Shown here: one piece after another, positions 43,371-52,615 of the stretch
Layout: every line of letters begins with the position of its first letter
Numbering within the stretch: position 1 is the first letter of the stretch
NCBI GenBank assembly: GCA_017396945.1
Contig: JAFQKI010000012.1
Location: 1 to 59,863, forward strand
Length of the DNA: 59,863 nucleotides
Origin: Muribaculaceae bacterium
Lineage (GTDB): Bacteria > Bacteroidota > Bacteroidia > Bacteroidales > Muribaculaceae
Reading direction: 5' to 3'
Made by a program: the position numbers and the translations under genes
The notes under the pieces: model-generated
The model's database searches: none
The model's input: only the letters and a program-made list of their open reading frames with translations
What the model was told of the DNA's origin: nothing

Positions 43371-45152
43371 ATGAAATTTCTTAAAAACTTAGGTCTTTTG
43401 GCGGTGTCAGCGTTTGCTATGACTGCTTGCGTTGAGCCGGAAGCTGACATTCAGAATTTCCCCGATCCCGATGTGGATTTTACCTATAATGTGGCTGATA
43501 CTACCTATGTTGTGGATTACTATGTTGTATCAAACATTCAATTCCATAACACATCGGCTAAGACTGGTAATGTTATTTGGAACTTCGGTGTGCCCGAAGA
43601 TAAATTTGAAGTAGTTGATATGTCTGATATCAACAACCCTATTATCAAATACAAAGAGGCAGGTCGTTACAACGTGACTCTTACAATTGATGGTGTTGGT
43701 AGCAAGACTTATCCTATCTTGATTTATGATATCGTTCCTGTTTTGACTATCGCTCATCAAAGTGATTCAATTCTTGAAATTAATAAATCAACAGTAAGTT
43801 TTAATCTCGAATTGCCTAACCCTGAAAATCTCAAGGTTAAATATGTATGGAACTTCCCTGAAGGCACAACTGATGCCAATGGTGTTGAATTCCCCAATGG
43901 TCAATTTATTGGTTATGCCGATGAAAATGGTAATGTTGACTATCCGGGTGAAGTTAAATTCCGTCACGTAGGTTCTCAAAAAGTGCTCATTCAAACTCAC
44001 TTTGATATTGATGGTGTAAATCGTCCATTGGAAGATTCTTATCTCAATGTACAAGTTGGTTACAGCGAAGAGGTTCCAACTCTTTACTATGCACAAAAAG
44101 ATGGTAATATCAAGGCACTTAAGTTGATTGATCCCGCTGTACTTGCGGCTTCAGGAACAAAAGTATTCCCCTATGACATGGGTGTTAAGGCAGGTAACAA
44201 GCCTTTGAACCTTTGCTATGGCTCAACAAAAGCTATCGCTGACGATGAGACCGAAGTAACTAACCATTGGATCTATATTCTTGACGCAGGTAAACAATAC
44301 TACTATGTGAACGACGAGAGCGATAACCTCGGTGATGGTAAAATTACTGCTATGGGTGTTGATGGCTCAAACGTTAACACAATGGTTACCAACGAAGGTC
44401 AAGCTGCGTTTATGGACCCATTCCGTGGTTTTGTTTACAATGGTCAACTCTACTATTCTGACCGTAACAATGGCGTTACAGCTATTCCTTTGGAAACTCG
44501 TGGCGCTGTAGAGACTCAAAGCGAGAGTGATGCTTCATTCCGTGGTTCTTACTTCGTTAAAAATGACTTGATTCCTTATTACAACCGTGGTATCGCTTAT
44601 GGAGCTATCAGCGTTGACTTGTATCGCACACAAGATGGTACTTGGTGGTGGGGTAAAAACTACTCTGGTAACGGTATCTACCGTTTCACTCAAAACGACA
44701 TCTACGCTACCGCTTCAGATGCGAGTGCAGCGGCAATGCCTTTCCCCATCGTGTTTAGCGGTATCAAGTTGAGTACATTTACTATCGACGAAAAAGCTAA
44801 GATGATTTATGTATGGCGTATTGAGCCTGCTTCTTCAGGTTTCTATGCCTACAATTTGCCTGATGCTACTTCTGATGGTGGCAAAATCGCTTCTCCTGTC
44901 GCAAAAGTTACTCTTGCAGCCGATCCTGAAAACACTACCGCTGATGAGCAAATCCACACTTGTCAATTTGCCTTGGCTGAAGACGGAAAGGTTTACTTCG
45001 CATTCCGTAACAACGATGGTGGCGATAATGCCGGTCTCCACTCAGGTATCGTTTACTATGATCCCGCAGATCAAAAGTGTCATCAATATGGTGAAACTTC
45101 TGACCTTGGTTTCGGTATTGTAATCAATCCTACTAAGAGCAAACTTTTCTAA
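43371..45152 (+). CDS. PKD-domain lipoprotein with a propeller-like C-terminal part
   Basis: A 593-residue lipoprotein (lipobox AFAMTAC, Cys20). Residues about 30-125 resemble a PKD domain (NVIWNFGVPEDKF, then YKEAGRYNVTLTIDG), and a second Ig-like unit follows (VKYVWNFPEGTTD). From about residue 235 the chain shows repeated strand units (ALKLIDPAVLA, WIYILDAGKQYYYVND, GFVYNGQLYYSDRN, AKMIYVWRIEPASSGFYAYN) that suggest a beta-propeller. It is the last gene before a strong terminator. It probably binds the glycan at the cell surface. Confidence 0.75.
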   Translation: MKFLKNLGLLAVSAFAMTACVEPEADIQNFPDPDVDFTYNVADTTYVVDYYVVSNIQFHNTSAKTGNVIWNFGVPEDKFEVVDMSDINNPIIKYKEAGRYNVTLTIDGVGSKTYPILIYDIVPVLTIAHQSDSILEINKSTVSFNLELPNPENLKVKYVWNFPEGTTDANGVEFPNGQFIGYADENGNVDYPGEVKFRHVGSQKVLIQTHFDIDGVNRPLEDSYLNVQVGYSEEVPTLYYAQKDGNIKALKLIDPAVLAASGTKVFPYDMGVKAGNKPLNLCYGSTKAIADDETEVTNHWIYILDAGKQYYYVNDESDNLGDGKITAMGVDGSNVNTMVTNEGQAAFMDPFRGFVYNGQLYYSDRNNGVTAIPLETRGAVETQSESDASFRGSYFVKNDLIPYYNRGIAYGAISVDLYRTQDGTWWWGKNYSGNGIYRFTQNDIYATASDASAAAMPFPIVFSGIKLSTFTIDEKAKMIYVWRIEPASSGFYAYNLPDATSDGGKIASPVAKVTLAADPENTTADEQIHTCQFALAEDGKVYFAFRNNDGGDNAGLHSGIVYYDPADQKCHQYGETSDLGFGIVINPTKSKLF

Positions 45153-45189
45153 TCGGGGATTCTCCGATTGATAGGTTAATATCTAATTC

Positions 45190-45234
45190 AAAGGTAACTG
45201 CCGCTTTATAGAGGCGGTTACCTTTGCTTTTTTG
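45190..45234 (+). terminator. Terminator of the SusCD operon
   Basis: AAAGGTAACTGCC (45190-45202) pairs with GGCGGTTACCTTT (45213-45225) with one T-G wobble, followed by GCTTTTTT. The GHL10 gene behind it (45280) is therefore separate or depends on partial read-through. Confidence 0.85.
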
Positions 45235-45279
45235 AAAAACGATTAAGGAACTTTAGAAATTCCCTTAAATACTGACTTT

Positions 45280-47934
45280 ATGAACAAATTTTTTAGAAAC
45301 ATCGGTCTTGTGGCTGTAGCTTTAATGGTTGTGTGCAACGCATTCTCAGCCAATGCAGAGATACAGCGTGAGCACCGCGCGATATGGATGTCGCCGTTTC
45401 TTGGCAGCAATTGGCCCTCTTCGGCAATTACAACAGCAAACGCCGAGTCTCACAAACGCATCCTACGCAATCAGCTCGACAAGTTCCAGGCACAAAACAT
45501 TAATGTGCTATACTACCATGTGCGCTCTATGTGTGACGCCAACTATGAGTCTTCATACGAGCCATGGTCAAAAAACATCTCAGGAACTCGTGGTGTAGCT
45601 CCTGCGTTTGACCCGTTTGTCTACATCATTGAGCAAGCTCACTTGCGTGGCATCGAAGTGTATGGTTGGGTAAATCCCTATCGTTATCATGCCAACAAGG
45701 GAGGAAGTTGGGGTACTCATGAATTGAATTACGAGACCTCTCATCCTGAATGGTTGATGGATGGTAACAGCAACAATCGTGTGTTGAATCCCGGTATCGC
45801 AGAGGTGCGCCAACGCATTGTTGACGTCTGCAAGGAAATCGTGACAAAATATGATGTTGACGGTATCATCTTTGACGACTATTTCTATCCACAAGGCGGT
45901 ACAAGCGAGTCTTCATCAGCTCCCGACTACGCTCAGTATAAAGCGAGCGGAACAACTATGTCGATGGGAGACTGGCGTCGTGCCAACGTTAATCAGATGT
46001 TGAATGACGTTTACACAATGATTAAGTCAACCAAACCTTATGTGTGCTTTGGCGTTTCTCCAGCCGGTTCTGCCAATCCGCCGGACATCTCAAAATATGG
46101 TCTTCCCGCAGGTCCTGAAGGCGACTGGCAATATAACACTATCTATTCCGATCCTGTGGCATGGTTAAATGCGGGAACTCTCGACTTTATTTCTCCGCAA
46201 GTGTATTGGACTATTGGTTCAAGCTCTGATTTCGTTGGCTTGACATCTTGGTGGGGTTCTACTGCTCACCATTTTGGCCGTCATCTCTATGAGAGTGTAA
46301 ACCTCAAAGGCGATGGTTTGACCGACTTGAATACTCATGGTGCAGAGGAGTCTCTACAACAAATTCTCTGGATTCGTGACAAAACACCTGAAAATACATC
46401 GGGTGTGGTATTCTTTGAATATAGCGGATATGTAAACTACTCTGAAAAATATAATGGTGGTACTCGCCAAACATTTGGAGACATCTTGAAAACCAATGTA
46501 TTCCAAAATAAAGTGCTTACACCTTTGCGTCCTTGGAACAATACCAAGAAACCTGCGATGGTGTCAAATGTGACACTTTCAGGTACTACCCTTTCATGGA
46601 ATGCGGTTTCCGGCATGCGTTACACTATTTATGCTGTTCCAAACAGTGTCACTGACGCAGAATTTGGCTGTCAGCGCGAATATCTTCAAGCTATCACTTA
46701 TGCCAACTCTTACACGATTCCCGATGACAAGACCTCAGGATATCGTTGGGCTGTAGCAGTTTATGACCGTTATGGTAATGAGTATGCGCCGTTGTTTGTG
46801 GGCAAAACCGCTACAACTATCGCAGCTCCTACTTTGGTTAGCCCTATTAATGGTGCCAAAGCTCCCGCATTGTTCTCATTCAAGTGGTCGGGTGGTACTC
46901 GCGGTGTTGTTGAAGTTGCAGCCGACGCCGCTTTCACCAAAATTTTAGGAACAAGCGAAGCTGCCGGCAACTCATTGTCAAGCGCGGTGTTCCCTTGGCT
47001 CGAAAATGGCAAGACATATTATTGGCGAGTTACCAACTCTGCCCCCAACGCGCAAGGTTCTACTTCGGCTGTTCAATCATTTGTGCCTGCTCCTATCGAA
47101 ATGACTTATCCTACCAATGGAGCGACCGGTGTGTCTATGACCCCGACTTTGAAATGTTCCGCAGCTGAATCAGGCGTGGAATATGTGTGGGAAGTCAGCG
47201 ACCGTGAAGACTTTGCCAACCTTCTTTACACAGGAACTTCTACAACCAATAGCATCACAGTTCCCGCGTCTGAATTGTCATCTTATTATGACTATTACGC
47301 TCGTGTGACAGTGTATAGTGGTGAGAAGAAGTTGACAAGTGCGACAGTTAAGTTCAAAACAGTGGAAAAGTCTTATACCGATGCTCCGGTTATCGCTTAT
47401 CCCGCAACCGATGGCGCGACTGTGTATAGCAATGAGCCCGTGAGACTCAATCCATGGTCGGGTTATCGTCAAGTGAAAGTGCAGATTTCTACTTCTACAT
47501 CTTTCCCTTCTCGTTCATCTAAATTGTTGACACTATCAGACTTTGCCACAGCTACTGCCGATATGGGAACGCTTTCACTTAAGGATGGTACAACTTATTA
47601 TGTGCGCGCTTATGGCGAGTATGGTGTTTCTTCATCTACAACACTTCAAAAAACAGGATACTCTGCTGTGCGTTCGTTTGTGTATAGCTCTGAAGCCGGT
47701 ATTGATGGTGTTGTGGGAGATGAGCAAGCGACTATCTATGTGACTGCCGATGATCAACTCATGCTTGGTGGCATCGCTACATACATTGAGATTTATACCC
47801 TTGATGGCAAGCTTGTGAAAGCTCTTGATGTGACCGAATTGCCTTCACTCGATCTTTCAAGCATGGCATCAGGCGCATATATCATTCGCGTCGCTACAGT
47901 TGAAGGAGTTGAAACTCTTAAATTTGTGAGATAA
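45280..47934 (+). CDS. Secreted GHL10-family glycan hydrolase with FN3-like repeats and T9SS sorting domain
   Basis: 884 residues. Signal peptide ends in FSANA. The GHL10 (DUF187) barrel covers about 28-345: EHRAIWMSPFLGSNW, VLYYHVRSMCDANYES, GIEVYGWVNPYRYH, and YDVDGIIFDDYFYP (about 190-203) with the likely catalytic Asp, then LDFISPQVYWTIG. Several FN3-like units follow (about 425-800). The last 80 or so residues (YIEIYTLDGKLVKAL, SGAYIIRVATVEG) are a T9SS type A sorting signal, so PorU/PorV in this window are expected to place it on the surface. The E. coli family member DigH cleaves denuded peptidoglycan strands. The gene follows the SusCD operon terminator by 45 bases. Confidence 0.88.
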   Translation: MNKFFRNIGLVAVALMVVCNAFSANAEIQREHRAIWMSPFLGSNWPSSAITTANAESHKRILRNQLDKFQAQNINVLYYHVRSMCDANYESSYEPWSKNISGTRGVAPAFDPFVYIIEQAHLRGIEVYGWVNPYRYHANKGGSWGTHELNYETSHPEWLMDGNSNNRVLNPGIAEVRQRIVDVCKEIVTKYDVDGIIFDDYFYPQGGTSESSSAPDYAQYKASGTTMSMGDWRRANVNQMLNDVYTMIKSTKPYVCFGVSPAGSANPPDISKYGLPAGPEGDWQYNTIYSDPVAWLNAGTLDFISPQVYWTIGSSSDFVGLTSWWGSTAHHFGRHLYESVNLKGDGLTDLNTHGAEESLQQILWIRDKTPENTSGVVFFEYSGYVNYSEKYNGGTRQTFGDILKTNVFQNKVLTPLRPWNNTKKPAMVSNVTLSGTTLSWNAVSGMRYTIYAVPNSVTDAEFGCQREYLQAITYANSYTIPDDKTSGYRWAVAVYDRYGNEYAPLFVGKTATTIAAPTLVSPINGAKAPALFSFKWSGGTRGVVEVAADAAFTKILGTSEAAGNSLSSAVFPWLENGKTYYWRVTNSAPNAQGSTSAVQSFVPAPIEMTYPTNGATGVSMTPTLKCSAAESGVEYVWEVSDREDFANLLYTGTSTTNSITVPASELSSYYDYYARVTVYSGEKKLTSATVKFKTVEKSYTDAPVIAYPATDGATVYSNEPVRLNPWSGYRQVKVQISTSTSFPSRSSKLLTLSDFATATADMGTLSLKDGTTYYVRAYGEYGVSSSTTLQKTGYSAVRSFVYSSEAGIDGVVGDEQATIYVTADDQLMLGGIATYIEIYTLDGKLVKALDVTELPSLDLSSMASGAYIIRVATVEGVETLKFVR

Positions 47935-47975
47935 CCTTCATCTAAGCAAAGAGATAACTCAATATGAACTGTTTG

Positions 47976-48001
47976 CAACGGCTACCCGGGGGTGGCCGTT
48001 G
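47976..48001 (+). terminator. Terminator after the GHL10 gene
   Basis: CAACGGCTACC (47976-47986) pairs with GGTGGCCGTTG (47991-48001) with one T-G wobble and a 4-base loop, followed by TTTATGTATT, a weak T tail. Confidence 0.65.
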
Positions 48002-48048
48002 TTTATGTATTAAAAAACCTTAAAAACTGACGCGCATCGCTGGTCATA

Positions 48049-48080
48049 TTTGCAAACCGATATTTTAAACTATATATTTG
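48049..48080 (+). promoter_or_regulatory. Promoter of the small lipoprotein gene
   Basis: TTTG (48049-48052) and TATATTTG (48073-48080) with a 20-base spacer match the consensus fully. Transcription would start near 48086. Confidence 0.75.
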
Positions 48081-48127
48081 TAAAGTAATGTTGAAATTTA
48101 TTTATTAACCCTTTAATTAATATAGTT

Positions 48128-48388
48128 ATGAAAATTTCAAAATGGTTTGCAGCCGCAGCGGTTGCTTTGTTGATGACAGCTTGTGGAAATCCCGTAGAAG
48201 ATGCTGAAGCAGCTATCAAGGATAAAGATTTTGTAAAAGCAGCAGAATGTATCACAGAACTTTCTGAAGATGATGTGAAATCAATGTCAGATGAAGAAAA
48301 ACTTAAAGTTGTCGGTATTGTTATGGCAATCGGAATGTCGGGAGATGAAGAAGCTGTTAAAGTCCTTGGCGATTTTAATGTTGAATAA
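48128..48388 (+). CDS. Small acidic lipoprotein
   Basis: 86 residues with lipobox ALLMTAC (Cys19). The mature part is short, acidic and helical (VEDAEAAIKDKDFVKAAECI), resembling one TPR-like helical hairpin. It has its own promoter and terminator, so it is a single-gene unit. I know no function; similar short lipoproteins are common in Bacteroidales and may be abundant envelope proteins. Confidence 0.8.
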   Translation: MKISKWFAAAAVALLMTACGNPVEDAEAAIKDKDFVKAAECITELSEDDVKSMSDEEKLKVVGIVMAIGMSGDEEAVKVLGDFNVE

Positions 48389-48408
48389 TAAATTTTAAGT
48401 ATTATATG

Positions 48409-48440
48409 GCGAGGTGAATAGATGTTCACCTCGCTTTTTT
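48409..48440 (+). terminator. Terminator of the small lipoprotein gene
   Basis: GCGAGGTGAA (48409-48418) pairs perfectly with TTCACCTCGC (48425-48434), followed by TTTTTT. Confidence 0.9.
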
Positions 48441-48450
48441 ATTGTTAACT

Positions 48451-48482
48451 TTTGCATAAACGCTCAAGAGTGATTAACTTTG
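48451..48482 (+). promoter_or_regulatory. Promoter of dnaX
   Basis: TTTG (48451-48454) and TAACTTTG (48475-48482) are 20 bases apart, a full match. The dnaX ATG is at 48505, giving a leader of about 17 nt. Confidence 0.75.
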
Positions 48483-48504
48483 TGTCTATAGAAATTGTGG
48501 ACTG

Positions 48505-50259
48505 ATGGAAAAATACTTAGTATCGGCACGTAAATATCGTCCCTCGACATTTAACTTGGTCGTAGGGCAAAAGGCTTTGACGGCGACGTTGAAAAATTCA
48601 ATTGCGACCGACCGTCTTGCTCATGCCTATCTCTTTTGCGGCTCGCGTGGAGTAGGGAAGACCTCTTGCGCCCGCATTTTTGCCAAGACAATCAATTGTC
48701 AACATCGCACCGCCGAAGGTGATGCTTGTAACGAGTGTGATTCTTGTCGTGATTTCAATGAAGGTCGCTCGCTCAACATCATTGAGCTTGATGCGGCTTC
48801 AAACAATAGCGTGGAAGACATCAGGCTGCTCGTAGAGCAAGTGCAAGTGCCTCCCACCAATGGACGTTACCGAGTGTTTATCGTCGATGAGGTTCATATG
48901 TTGTCAAATCAGGCGTTTAACGCTTTTCTCAAAACTCTTGAGGAACCACCCGCCTATGTGGTGTTTATACTCGCGACAACCGAGAAACACAAAATCATAC
49001 CCACCATCCTGTCGCGTTGCCAGATTTATGATTTCAACCGCATCACCATCCAAGATATGGTCGATCATCTTACCTATGTCGCTTCACAAGAGGGGATTAC
49101 AGCTGAGCCTGCCGCTCTCAACGTCATTGCCCGCAAAGCCGATGGCGCGATGCGCGATGCGCTGTCGATTTTCGACCAAGTGGCAGCCTCCTCGATGGGA
49201 AATGTCACCTATCACACCACGATAGAAAATCTCAACATACTTGATTATGAATACTACACCCGCTTGATTGACTCTTTCTTGAAAAACGATGTGCCACAGG
49301 CATTATTGATTTACAAGGAGATACGCGAGCGAGGCTTTGACTCCCAATTTTTTATCAATGGGCTTGCGGCTCACTTCCGCGACCTAATGGTTGCACGAGA
49401 TGAGTCAACGATATGTCTGCTTGAGGCGAGCGACGAAGCTCGCGCGATGATGGCAGAGCAAGCACGCCGTTGTCCAATAGAGTTTATATATTCGGCTATG
49501 AGCCTTTGCAACGATGCCGACCTTAATTATCGCATCGCTACCAACAAACAATTTCTTGTGGAGTTGACACTCATTAAGTTGTGCCAACTGCTCAGCCCCT
49601 CCCCCAATAAAAGTGGCAACGGAGAGGGGCAGTTGAAAAAGATTGAACCTGTGGCTCAGTCTCAAACCGCCACGCCTCAACCATCGGTAGCACCTGCCAC
49701 CCCAATTCCACAGCGACCACAAGTGCCATCTCAGGCATCGACCTATGTGCCACCGATCGCGACACCTCCTGCACCCGTTGCGCCTTCTCGCCCTGCGGCA
49801 CCCATTAAGATGAAAGCCCCGGTATTGTCTCTCAAAGGCAATAACAAGACCGAGACTCAACAGCAAGTCGTCGCTCAGTCTCCACAGCTGAAGCGCGAAA
49901 ACCCTTATACCGAGCAGATGCTCGATGCTACATGGGAAACCTACATCTCATCACACCCAACGGCACGCATTTTGGTAAACACGATGCGCACTGCCCGACC
50001 CAAACGCATTGAGGGTGACCGATATGTCATCATGGTTGAAAATCCCGGACAGTTGGAATTGATGCGTCAATCGCTTCCCGAATTGCACAGCTACATACAC
50101 AATGCCCTCGGCAATGATATGATAACACTGCAAGTTGAACAAAACCAAGGAGAAGCAGCCCCATATGTGTGGAACGACCGAGAAGTGCTCGTTCACATGG
50201 TAGAAACCAATCCCTACCTCAAAACAATGATTGAGGACTTCCACCTCGTTCTCTCGTAA
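48505..50259 (+). CDS. dnaX: DNA polymerase III subunit gamma/tau
   Basis: A 584-residue clamp-loader ATPase. The start KYRPSTFNLVVGQ, Walker A GSRGVGKTS, the four-Cys zinc module (CQHRTAEGDACNECDSC), Walker B VFIVDEVHMLS and the sensor ATTEKHKIIPTILSRC are all present. A Pro/Gln/Ala-rich linker (about 375-450) leads to a C-terminal domain that contacts the polymerase. No long A-run slippery site is visible, so only the long tau-like form is predicted. At 49595-49632 the linker region contains an inverted repeat (GCCCCTC/GAGGGGC). Confidence 0.94.
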   Translation: MEKYLVSARKYRPSTFNLVVGQKALTATLKNSIATDRLAHAYLFCGSRGVGKTSCARIFAKTINCQHRTAEGDACNECDSCRDFNEGRSLNIIELDAASNNSVEDIRLLVEQVQVPPTNGRYRVFIVDEVHMLSNQAFNAFLKTLEEPPAYVVFILATTEKHKIIPTILSRCQIYDFNRITIQDMVDHLTYVASQEGITAEPAALNVIARKADGAMRDALSIFDQVAASSMGNVTYHTTIENLNILDYEYYTRLIDSFLKNDVPQALLIYKEIRERGFDSQFFINGLAAHFRDLMVARDESTICLLEASDEARAMMAEQARRCPIEFIYSAMSLCNDADLNYRIATNKQFLVELTLIKLCQLLSPSPNKSGNGEGQLKKIEPVAQSQTATPQPSVAPATPIPQRPQVPSQASTYVPPIATPPAPVAPSRPAAPIKMKAPVLSLKGNNKTETQQQVVAQSPQLKRENPYTEQMLDATWETYISSHPTARILVNTMRTARPKRIEGDRYVIMVENPGQLELMRQSLPELHSYIHNALGNDMITLQVEQNQGEAAPYVWNDREVLVHMVETNPYLKTMIEDFHLVLS

Positions 50260-50439
50260 TAAAACCAAGGTTCTTGTTTAAAAATTTTATGTCGTTGAGA
50301 TTTATAAATCTCTTGTTTTTTTGTATGGGTGTTATAAGGAGATTGTGATGGAGGGGGTTTCAAATGTGAGTTTTTTTTTGTAATATTGCAATTTATTTTA
50401 AATTGCTATATTAACAATAAAAGACAAAATACTATCATA

Positions 50440-52590
50440 ATGAGAAAAATTTGCTCCCTATTAGTGCTTTTGGCACTATGCACTATGAGTGCCAAGGCTG
50501 ATACCCCGATATTGGGAACCATTCAGGCTTCGGTTGAGAGAATGTATCAATTTGTAAAGTCTCAAAATAGTTCATTTGACCGCTCAATAGCGGAAAATTT
50601 CCATGCGGTGGGTCAAGTTTATGGACTTCGTGGTGACATTGCGTTGTGTCAATCAATCATAGAGACCGGATGGTTTAAATACACAGGCGGAACTGCCGTT
50701 ACCCCCGATGACCATAACTATTGTGGTCTTGGTGTTACCGTTCTTGGAGAAAAAGGTTGTCAATTTGCGACAGTTAAAGAGGGTGTAACCGCTCAGATAC
50801 AACATCTCTATGCCTATGCTTGTACTAAATCACTTCCTGCCGGAGAAACGCTTGTCGATCCTCGTTTCAAATATGTGACTCGTGGTATCGCTCCAAATTG
50901 GGAAGATCTCGGTTCGGGCAAATGGGCTTCAGCTGCCGGATATGGAGAAGCCATTATCGAGATGTATGAAAAAATGATGGCATTTAATGTACAAGACGAT
51001 GACACACCAGGTAACCCCGGTACTACTACATCGGGACTTACCGCAAGCACTACAAATGTTACTCTTAGCGGCGAATATGGTTCATCATCGGCTCCATACG
51101 TTGACGTGACTATAACAGGTACTAATTTGACCGCCGACATTGTTTATAATAGTAATTCTTCGGCAGTTACTGTTTCTACGCTATCGGGCTGGAATGCGCG
51201 CACCGGTGGAAAGTTGCGTTTGAAACTCAACACCAATTACACTCTTGGTGCAGGATCTTACTCCGGATATGTGGCTGTGCAAAGCGGTTCATCACGAGTA
51301 GAGATTAACTTCTCTGTAACTCTCACTTCTTCAAATGATAATCCCGGAAATCCCGGCACATCAACTGAGATGTCTTTACCAACGACTTTCTCAACAGATT
51401 GGAGTTACTCGGCAGTAAAAGGCAACTCGGCAAGTTGGTTTAACCCCGCAAATGATTATACCCGTAACATGGCACTCAAAGGCGACAACCTCTATGTTGT
51501 GCAACGCGATCCCGATAATTCAACAGGCTACATACGCATCGTTAATGCTAAGACCGGAGCGTTGAAAGGTTCGCTATCGTCGTCGGGCATTGCAAATGAC
51601 GCATATCAATTTGCCTCAGTTGCAAATATGGATGGTACAATTGTAGCATGTAATCTTGCCTATGGCGCTACAAGCACTTTGCGAGTATATAGCTGGAGCG
51701 GTGACTCTTCGACTCCTACGCTTGTGCTTGAAACATCAAGCAATCACGGCGCACGCATGGGTGATGTGATGAGTGTTTCGGGAACAATCAACAATGGTAA
51801 AATCTATTTTGCGTCAAATGGCGATTATCTCAGTCGCATATATGTATATACCATAACTAATGGTAAGGCATCAACTACACCCCAGGTTATCACATTGAAG
51901 AATGCTTCAGGCAGTGCCTATGACCTTGGCGGAACTGCGGCGGTTATAGAGGTGCGCGCCAATTCCGACGGCACATTCTGGGCTACCGGTAAGGGTGGTG
52001 TTCCCGCATTGTTTAGCTCTACAGGGACTTTAATCAGAGAGTTGTCTAAAACAGCGGTTGACGATAACGTTTATGGCACAAGCTATTGTCCGTTTACATT
52101 TGGCAAGTATAATCTTGCCGCGGTAGTAACTTATGCAACAACCGTGCAACAAGGTTATTTAAATCTTATCAACGTAACTTCGGGAGAAACATCGGCGGTC
52201 AAACTCAATAGCTTTGCAAAACTTGGAGCAGCAAGTGTCTCAAACGGAACATTTGTAACAACGGCAATTGCAAGCGTTGACAACAATAAAATACATCTGT
52301 GGGTTCTCATTCCCAAGCAAGGTGTGGCAAAATACACTGCCACGGCTACAGTATCTATTGACGATGTAGTTGCCGATATTGATGATTGCGAAATCGTGGT
52401 AAAAGGTCGAGATGTGACAGTGTCAAATGGTAATGCTGTTAGTATCTCGCTTGTGTCACTAACCGGTGTTGAAGTAGCGTCGGTCGGTGGCAATGAGTTA
52501 GACGCGTCGCAAGTGCAATCCGGCATTTATGTAGTTGTTGCTACACTTGAAAATGGTGAGCGCGTGACAGGAAAAATTGCTTTGAAATAA
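50440..52590 (+). CDS. Secreted GH73-type glucosaminidase with propeller region and T9SS sorting domain
   Basis: ATG 50440 gives a signal peptide (MRKICSLLVLLALCTMSAKA); the upstream TTG 50386 is inside the leader. 716 residues. Residues about 45-185 form a glucosaminidase domain with the catalytic Glu75 in SIIETGWFK and YCGLGVT. An Ig/BACON-like unit (about 200-300) is followed by a propeller-like region (about 310-630; DNLYVVQRDPDN, GKIYFASNGDYLSRIYVY). The last 70 or so residues (ISLVSLTGVEVASVG, SGIYVVVATLENGERVTGK) are a T9SS type A sorting signal. It is expected to cut peptidoglycan glycan strands outside the cell. A promoter-like TAATATTG is at 50381-50388. Confidence 0.85.
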   Translation: MRKICSLLVLLALCTMSAKADTPILGTIQASVERMYQFVKSQNSSFDRSIAENFHAVGQVYGLRGDIALCQSIIETGWFKYTGGTAVTPDDHNYCGLGVTVLGEKGCQFATVKEGVTAQIQHLYAYACTKSLPAGETLVDPRFKYVTRGIAPNWEDLGSGKWASAAGYGEAIIEMYEKMMAFNVQDDDTPGNPGTTTSGLTASTTNVTLSGEYGSSSAPYVDVTITGTNLTADIVYNSNSSAVTVSTLSGWNARTGGKLRLKLNTNYTLGAGSYSGYVAVQSGSSRVEINFSVTLTSSNDNPGNPGTSTEMSLPTTFSTDWSYSAVKGNSASWFNPANDYTRNMALKGDNLYVVQRDPDNSTGYIRIVNAKTGALKGSLSSSGIANDAYQFASVANMDGTIVACNLAYGATSTLRVYSWSGDSSTPTLVLETSSNHGARMGDVMSVSGTINNGKIYFASNGDYLSRIYVYTITNGKASTTPQVITLKNASGSAYDLGGTAAVIEVRANSDGTFWATGKGGVPALFSSTGTLIRELSKTAVDDNVYGTSYCPFTFGKYNLAAVVTYATTVQQGYLNLINVTSGETSAVKLNSFAKLGAASVSNGTFVTTAIASVDNNKIHLWVLIPKQGVAKYTATATVSIDDVVADIDDCEIVVKGRDVTVSNGNAVSISLVSLTGVEVASVGGNELDASQVQSGIYVVVATLENGERVTGKIALK

Positions 52591-52615
52591 TTATATAAAA
52601 ATCATAAAGCCATTT

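Noticed and set aside
45235-45279. Separate promoter for the GHL10 gene
   Set aside because: No TAnnTTTG box with a -33 partner could be found in the 45 bases after the terminator; read-through or an undetected promoter remain possible.
49500-49700. Programmed frameshift in dnaX
   Set aside because: No A-rich slippery heptamer precedes the hairpin, so a gamma form by frameshifting is not supported.
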